NCBI GenBank assembly: GCA_023159155.1
Contig: JAJNNX010000015.1
Coordinates: 496,001-560,000, forward strand
From: Ustulina deusta
Lineage: Eukaryota > Ascomycota > Sordariomycetes > Xylariales > Xylariaceae
Length of the DNA stretch: 64,000 bases
Direction of reading: 5' to 3'
The notes beneath the pieces are model-generated. The model had not been told where the DNA came from. It saw only the letters and a list, made by a program, of their open reading frames with translations, and did not search any database. Position numbers and translations under genes: made by a program. Shown piece after piece: positions 61,522 through 64,000 of this stretch (position 1 is the first letter of the stretch; each line of letters opens with the position of its first letter).

Positions 61522-63627
61522 TTACAAGATTTCGCGTGTGGTTTGCTGCCTCTGTTTGGACAGCCACCCTTGCTCGGGGAGGTTCCGCTTAATAGACTCA
61601 AAATATTCGTTGTTGAGCGATTCCAAGCGTTCAAGCACAAGTCTCCCAAGCTGCCATCTTTGCCTGCGTTGAAAGACTTTCTTCGCCCATTTCAAAGCAC
61701 CTTCCTCGTCACCGTCACGGACACCGACTACTTCCATAGCCGCGTGAATTCGGCCACACATGAATTGCCAAGCAATCAAAACGGCCTTGTAAGCATACAG
61801 AGTCACCCAGGGCGCCTCCAATTGAGGCGTGTCGGTTGTTTCGAGGTAGCGTAGAAACCAGTCGACATGGGGTTGAATGGCACTCACAATGCTAGGCTCG
61901 CACAAAAGGTCAACATGGGGTGACAGATAGGTTGACTGCTTCAAAAGCGAGTCTATACTCTCTTCCACGATTCCACCAACATGTGATGGCGACCATACCT
62001 CTATTTCGATCATGGCAATGTGCCACGTCATCTCGGGTAAGGACGCGTGTCCCAAGTCCGACGAACTATTTTGTTGGCAGATAACATGCCCAAGAGCGGG
62101 CAGAGATGCTTTTAAGGGCTCAAACCTATCTAAGCTGATTTGCCCAGTCATGGTACACCAGCCAGATATCTCGCGAGCGCTCGATATCAAAAACTGCGCG
62201 ATGTTTATGGCGCCGTACGGATCAAACGCCGGGAATGAACTTCGATTCGCTTCAGCAGAGAGAAGTTGCCGTATAGCATCTGGGTAGTTTATCGAGGGGC
62301 CGTACTGCTGCGAGACAAGCCGTCGGTGTGCCCATTCCGTAGCTGACGATGCGTTCCAGAGGTCTTCAGTGCAGGGCAGCTCATGCTTAATTTCCAGATG
62401 TGAGAGTTGGCGAGGAACCGATAAGACCTGATACCACAGCGCATCAATCTGGTGTACTGCGAATACTGTCCGTTTGAGAGACTCGGCTTCCACGAAGCCT
62501 TGCCAGAGAGTCTCAAGGTCCATTGCTCTCCGAATATTATCTGGCGTCGGTCGCATGAGGCCTCCACTCCGAGCATGACAGATCATTTTTGAGTGCGCTC
62601 TGAGGCCGTAAAACGAATATTTCCCACATAGAAACATCATAGCGCAAATCTGTAGCAATAAATATGACTTCACTAAAGGAAGCTGCTGCATCGCTTCTTC
62701 ATCATCTTTCTCGATGATTGCAATGTACGCCCGTGCTCGATGGAAACATTGTCGAGACAAGCTTGCCCCGGTACCGGTCTGGTATTCGCATTCCGGGTCC
62801 TCGCCGTACTGGTAGCCAAGGCAAAGCAAACTAAGTAGTAAGTACAGGGGAATCTGGGATTTGTCGAAGGTTGAGGAGTGGATAAACGGTACATAATGCG
62901 CAACGTGAGCGAAGAAGAGTTCGCAGCCTCGGGTGGACTGAGATTCTGTCGGAGTCCATCCGTCATCTTGAAACTGCAGCGGGCTATTTGACGGATTGCT
63001 ATCTGTGGTTTCCGAAATGAACCTGAAACCAGCCATATCGGCGACTAATAAGGGATCCATGGGTGCATGCAGCCTGTCGAGATAACTATTCTGCCTCGAA
63101 CGGGATTCTCCTACAAAGAGATGCTGAAGGTCGTTCGGTGCAATATTTGGTAACTGGTCAATGGTGATTGATTCACCCCGCGACGGCGGAGTCGTAGCCA
63201 GTCGGCCAGAATCGTTGCGAGCGGCCGGCAAAACATCGTTGGTCATGGGAGCCATGTTGTCGGTGATATAACCTTCTTGGTCATAATCCGGCGGGGACAG
63301 ACTGCCTGTATTTACCAATCCTGAAGTATGCTCCTCGCCACCCAGCCCCTGGGAGAGACTATTTTGGTGCTTGCGCAGTCTTGGCCTCATGATCAATCTC
63401 CCTGCGTGCTCTGGGTGTTTCCTTTGCATATGGCGGCTTCGCAAATCAGTTCGGGAGAAAGTGGCAGCGCACACTTCACATCTGAGCACACTACGGCCCC
63501 TCGACTGGGAATGGAGCGCGGCATGTCGCTTGAGGTTCTCATTTCGTGTAAAGCGCCTGCTGCAGACAAGACATCCATAGGGCTGATGGGGTGTCGAAGA
63601 CATGTTGCCTACTGCAGGCGTAGGCAT
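61522..63627 (-). CDS. C2H2 zinc-finger / fungal-specific transcription factor, 701 aa
   Basis: Predicted nuclear DNA-binding regulator. Two N-terminal classical zinc fingers are complete: C19-x2-C22-x12-H35-x3-H39 and C50-x2-C53-x12-H66-x4-H71. A basic patch RPRLRKH (81-87) follows and may be a nuclear localisation signal. Residues about 90-230 are polar and probably disordered. Residues about 237-440 look like the fungal-specific transcription factor domain (Pfam Fungal_trans, PF04082), with FFAHVAHYVPFIHSSTF, SLLCLGYQYG, LLLQICAMMFLCGK and the WQGFVEAESLKRTVFAVHQIDAL segment. The helical C-terminus continues to 701. The frame is uninterrupted with no intron evident. Met1 has A at -3; Met9 is an alternative start with equally good context, and both precede finger 1. 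Codon use is normal and no RIP damage is visible although AT-rich DNA begins under 400 bp downstream. Target genes cannot be told from sequence. Confidence 0.93.
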   Translation of the reverse strand: MPTPAVGNMSSTPHQPYGCLVCSRRFTRNENLKRHAALHSQSRGRSVLRCEVCAATFSRTDLRSRHMQRKHPEHAGRLIMRPRLRKHQNSLSQGLGGEEHTSGLVNTGSLSPPDYDQEGYITDNMAPMTNDVLPAARNDSGRLATTPPSRGESITIDQLPNIAPNDLQHLFVGESRSRQNSYLDRLHAPMDPLLVADMAGFRFISETTDSNPSNSPLQFQDDGWTPTESQSTRGCELFFAHVAHYVPFIHSSTFDKSQIPLYLLLSLLCLGYQYGEDPECEYQTGTGASLSRQCFHRARAYIAIIEKDDEEAMQQLPLVKSYLLLQICAMMFLCGKYSFYGLRAHSKMICHARSGGLMRPTPDNIRRAMDLETLWQGFVEAESLKRTVFAVHQIDALWYQVLSVPRQLSHLEIKHELPCTEDLWNASSATEWAHRRLVSQQYGPSINYPDAIRQLLSAEANRSSFPAFDPYGAINIAQFLISSAREISGWCTMTGQISLDRFEPLKASLPALGHVICQQNSSSDLGHASLPEMTWHIAMIEIEVWSPSHVGGIVEESIDSLLKQSTYLSPHVDLLCEPSIVSAIQPHVDWFLRYLETTDTPQLEAPWVTLYAYKAVLIAWQFMCGRIHAAMEVVGVRDGDEEGALKWAKKVFQRRQRWQLGRLVLERLESLNNEYFESIKRNLPEQGWLSKQRQQTTREIL

Positions 63628-63637
63628 GTTTAGTCAT
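63539..63637 (-). promoter_or_regulatory. Out-of-frame upstream ORF overlapping the transcription factor start
   Basis: An ATG at 63635-63637, ten bases upstream of the main ATG, opens a 32-codon frame ending at TGA (63539-63541) inside the finger-1 coding region. Its context is weak (C at -3) compared with the main start (A at -3). If the mRNA begins upstream of it, some ribosomes could be diverted, lowering translation of the main frame. Confidence 0.45.
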
Positions 63638-64000
63638 GAGTTGATATCAGGTAGGTGGGTAGGATGAGGAGTTGCCGTTGGAAATGATGATGCACCATGG
63701 CGTCCCGATAACCACGTTCTCGGCGACTCGATCGTCGAGGGTTCTCCGTGGCTTGCACACGTATTGTGGATATGTAGCAGGGGGCGTTGGGGAACCCTCG
63801 TCGTCTCCATAGTCCATCAGTGTAGCATCAAGATAAGAATGTGGAGATGTTTGTCCCTATTTACACGACGTCTATCTCGCGCTATCATTACTAAGTTTTT
63901 TGATAAATAGATAGACTAAGCACCATAGCGCGCATGGTTTAGAGGGATCCGATCCGTCGCAATAATACCCTTAAGTCTATGAAGGCATCAAGTCCTTGCT
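63638..64000 (-). promoter_or_regulatory. Putative promoter and 5' leader of the transcription factor gene
   Basis: 363 bp of normal-GC non-coding DNA upstream of the minus-strand gene, continuing past the window. It contains a short inverted repeat CTCGA-TCG-TCGAG at 63727-63739. No TATA box or known operator is convincing. Confidence 0.4.

Noticed and set aside
61516..61854. Plus-strand ORF under the transcription factor C-terminus
   Set aside because: Shadow of the minus-strand gene; no domain or start context. The same applies to the smaller overlapping frames at 62012-62287, 62289-62576, 62673-62966 and 63328-63633.

Overview
The window looks like nuclear DNA of a filamentous ascomycete (Pezizomycotina). 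About 61 kb is extremely AT-rich (by eye well above 80% A+T) and holds no intact gene. Wherever two copies of a repeat can be laid side by side they differ almost only by C-to-T and G-to-A transitions, the mark of repeat-induced point mutation (RIP). The last 2.9 kb has ordinary base composition and carries one intact gene on the minus strand, a 701-residue C2H2 zinc-finger / fungal-specific transcription factor.

The AT-rich part can be resolved into a nested stack of transposons by comparing copies within the window: terminal repeats, 5-bp target-site duplications (TSDs) and empty sites in sister copies agree. I use working letters for the families. A, B, D and F are Ty3/Gypsy LTR retrotransposons, recognised from RIP-damaged reverse transcriptase, RNase H, integrase or zinc-knuckle remnants. 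C is a family of solo LTRs starting TGTTGG. E and G are miniature terminal-repeat elements (TRIM-like) with no coding capacity. H is a long fold-back element. I is an LTR-flanked element whose interior is a degenerate tandem repeat.

Layout. 1-5092 is A1, entering from off-window, apparently inside A3 (5093-7823), which carries a C solo LTR (5405-5691). A3 appears to sit inside D1, whose remaining pieces are 7824-9813, 13747-15451 and 22555-24873. D1 is interrupted by I (9814-13746) and F (15452-22554). Next come H1 (24916-25388) and B1 (25538-45394, TSD ATAAC at both ends). B1 contains E1 (28584-29073), G (30460-31441), B2 in opposite orientation (31943-38655) and A2 (38879-44646). A C solo LTR (45539-45842) and H2 (46366-46833) follow. 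E2 (47852-55953) is split by the complete element D2 (48032-55651). 55954-58504 is unassigned AT-rich DNA, followed by a GC-richer stem-loop island near 58.5 kb, a less damaged broken ORF (about 59.77-60.35 kb) and a minisatellite of about 16 bp (60.86-61.14 kb) at the composition boundary.

Nothing here forms an operon or pathway. The biology is a transposon graveyard (heterochromatic AT isochore, possibly pericentromeric or subtelomeric) lying against a regulatory gene. The least described parts are the two miniature terminal-repeat families, the tandem-repeat-filled LTR element and the fold-back element. All boundaries were read by eye; family names rest on short decayed motifs.
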